Below are positions 63,720 through 64,000 of a stretch of 64,000 nt of DNA, piece after piece. The DNA is from Hanleya hanleyi (lineage: Eukaryota; Mollusca; Polyplacophora; Lepidopleurida; Hanleyidae): contig JAVTVY010039197.1 of the NCBI GenBank assembly GCA_036873755.1, positions 1 to 64,000 of the forward strand, written 5' to 3'. The notes beneath the pieces were generated by a model that saw nothing but the letters and a program-made list of their open reading frames with translations, was not told where the DNA came from and searched no databases. The translations under genes and the position numbers were made by a program. Every line of letters starts with the position of its first letter. Position 1 is the first letter of the stretch.

Positions 63720-64000
63720 CTCTCAATTGTAAATGTTGTCGCTCGTCACCCAGTTAATCAGTCCACCATCTAAGATGAGTTGGTTTCGGTAATTCCAGTA
63801 TACCACTACATTTAGAACACTCAGGTGAATCTCAGGTAACCACTGACAGTTACAATACTCAGGAAACCTGTATCGCAGGTAACCCCTGTCAGTTAACACA
63901 CTCAGGTGAATCTCAGGTAACCACTGACAGTTACAACACTCAGGAAACCTGTATCTCAGGTATCCACCTACAGTTAACACACTCGGGTGAATCTCATGTA
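63720..64000. repeat. ~40-bp tandem repeat running off the window end
   Basis: Alternating CACTCAGGTGAATCTCAGG and CACTCAGGAAACCTGTATC halves, each followed by TAACC-CTGACAGTTA. The halves make an ~83-bp higher-order unit, seen about three times before the sequence ends. Confidence 0.85.

Noticed and set aside
1..64000. CRISPR-like arrays
   Set aside because: The regular arrays here have repeats without unique spacers and lie in eukaryotic DNA; they are satellites and subterminal repeats.

Overview
The window is metazoan nuclear DNA, most probably from a mollusc, perhaps a gastropod. This rests on dispersed SINEs whose 3' ends carry the GAAAGCGACGTTAAACC...(ACTC)n tail that I recall from molluscan genomes, a single-coding-exon PGAP4 (TMEM246) gene, DIRS, Ty3/gypsy and LINE remnants, and many TTAA- and TA-flanked MITEs. 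Real host genes are few: PGAP4 on the minus strand (17344-18657) and an unrecognised gene present twice (43636-44715 and 61870-62907). Almost everything else is mobile or repetitive DNA.

Layout. 1-740: subterminal-type repeats related to the large elements further right. 2566-3366: two minisatellites. 3484-4115: LINE fragment. 4603-5934: long-TIR MITE with a 10-bp target duplication. 6672-13855: a minus-strand Ty3/gypsy-like LTR element with ~2-kb LTRs, tRNA-Leu primer site, polypurine tract, broken gag and a mostly deleted pol. 14-17 kb: a MITE and a SINE. 17.3-18.7 kb: PGAP4. 19.5-28.6 kb: nested MITEs and hairpins. 28.8-30.4 kb: an AT-rich satellite.

From about 31.1 to 63.7 kb lies a ~5-6 kb host segment in tandem duplicate (DIRS remnant plus the unknown gene). 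Each copy is interrupted by a different giant palindromic element. Element 1 (31669-40707) is flanked by the 6-bp duplication ATTATC and Element 2 (47947-61023) by AGTGTG. Both begin AGTAGTATA and end with its complement. The sister copy of the host segment keeps the empty site of each, which proves the boundaries. 5'-AG ends, 6-bp duplications, long inverted repeats and a packaging-type ATPase point to Polinton/Maverick-type virus-like transposons. They are remarkable in being almost wholly inverted repeat: arms of ~3.7-4.2 kb around a 1.1-kb loop, and of ~6-6.6 kb around a 0.5-kb loop.

Genes of these elements share one plan: a TATAAAAG box 53-54 bp before the ATG, a tandem-repeat array just upstream, and an N-terminal C2H2 finger of fixed spacing joined to different bodies. 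The bodies are an ATPase, a small helical domain, and a region I recall from the N-terminus of proteins associated with the Polinton-type DNA polymerase. Only one of the two or four copies of each gene tends to be intact. I see no full polymerase, integrase, protease or capsid gene, so both elements look non-autonomous. All coding calls are from reading alone; no database search was possible.
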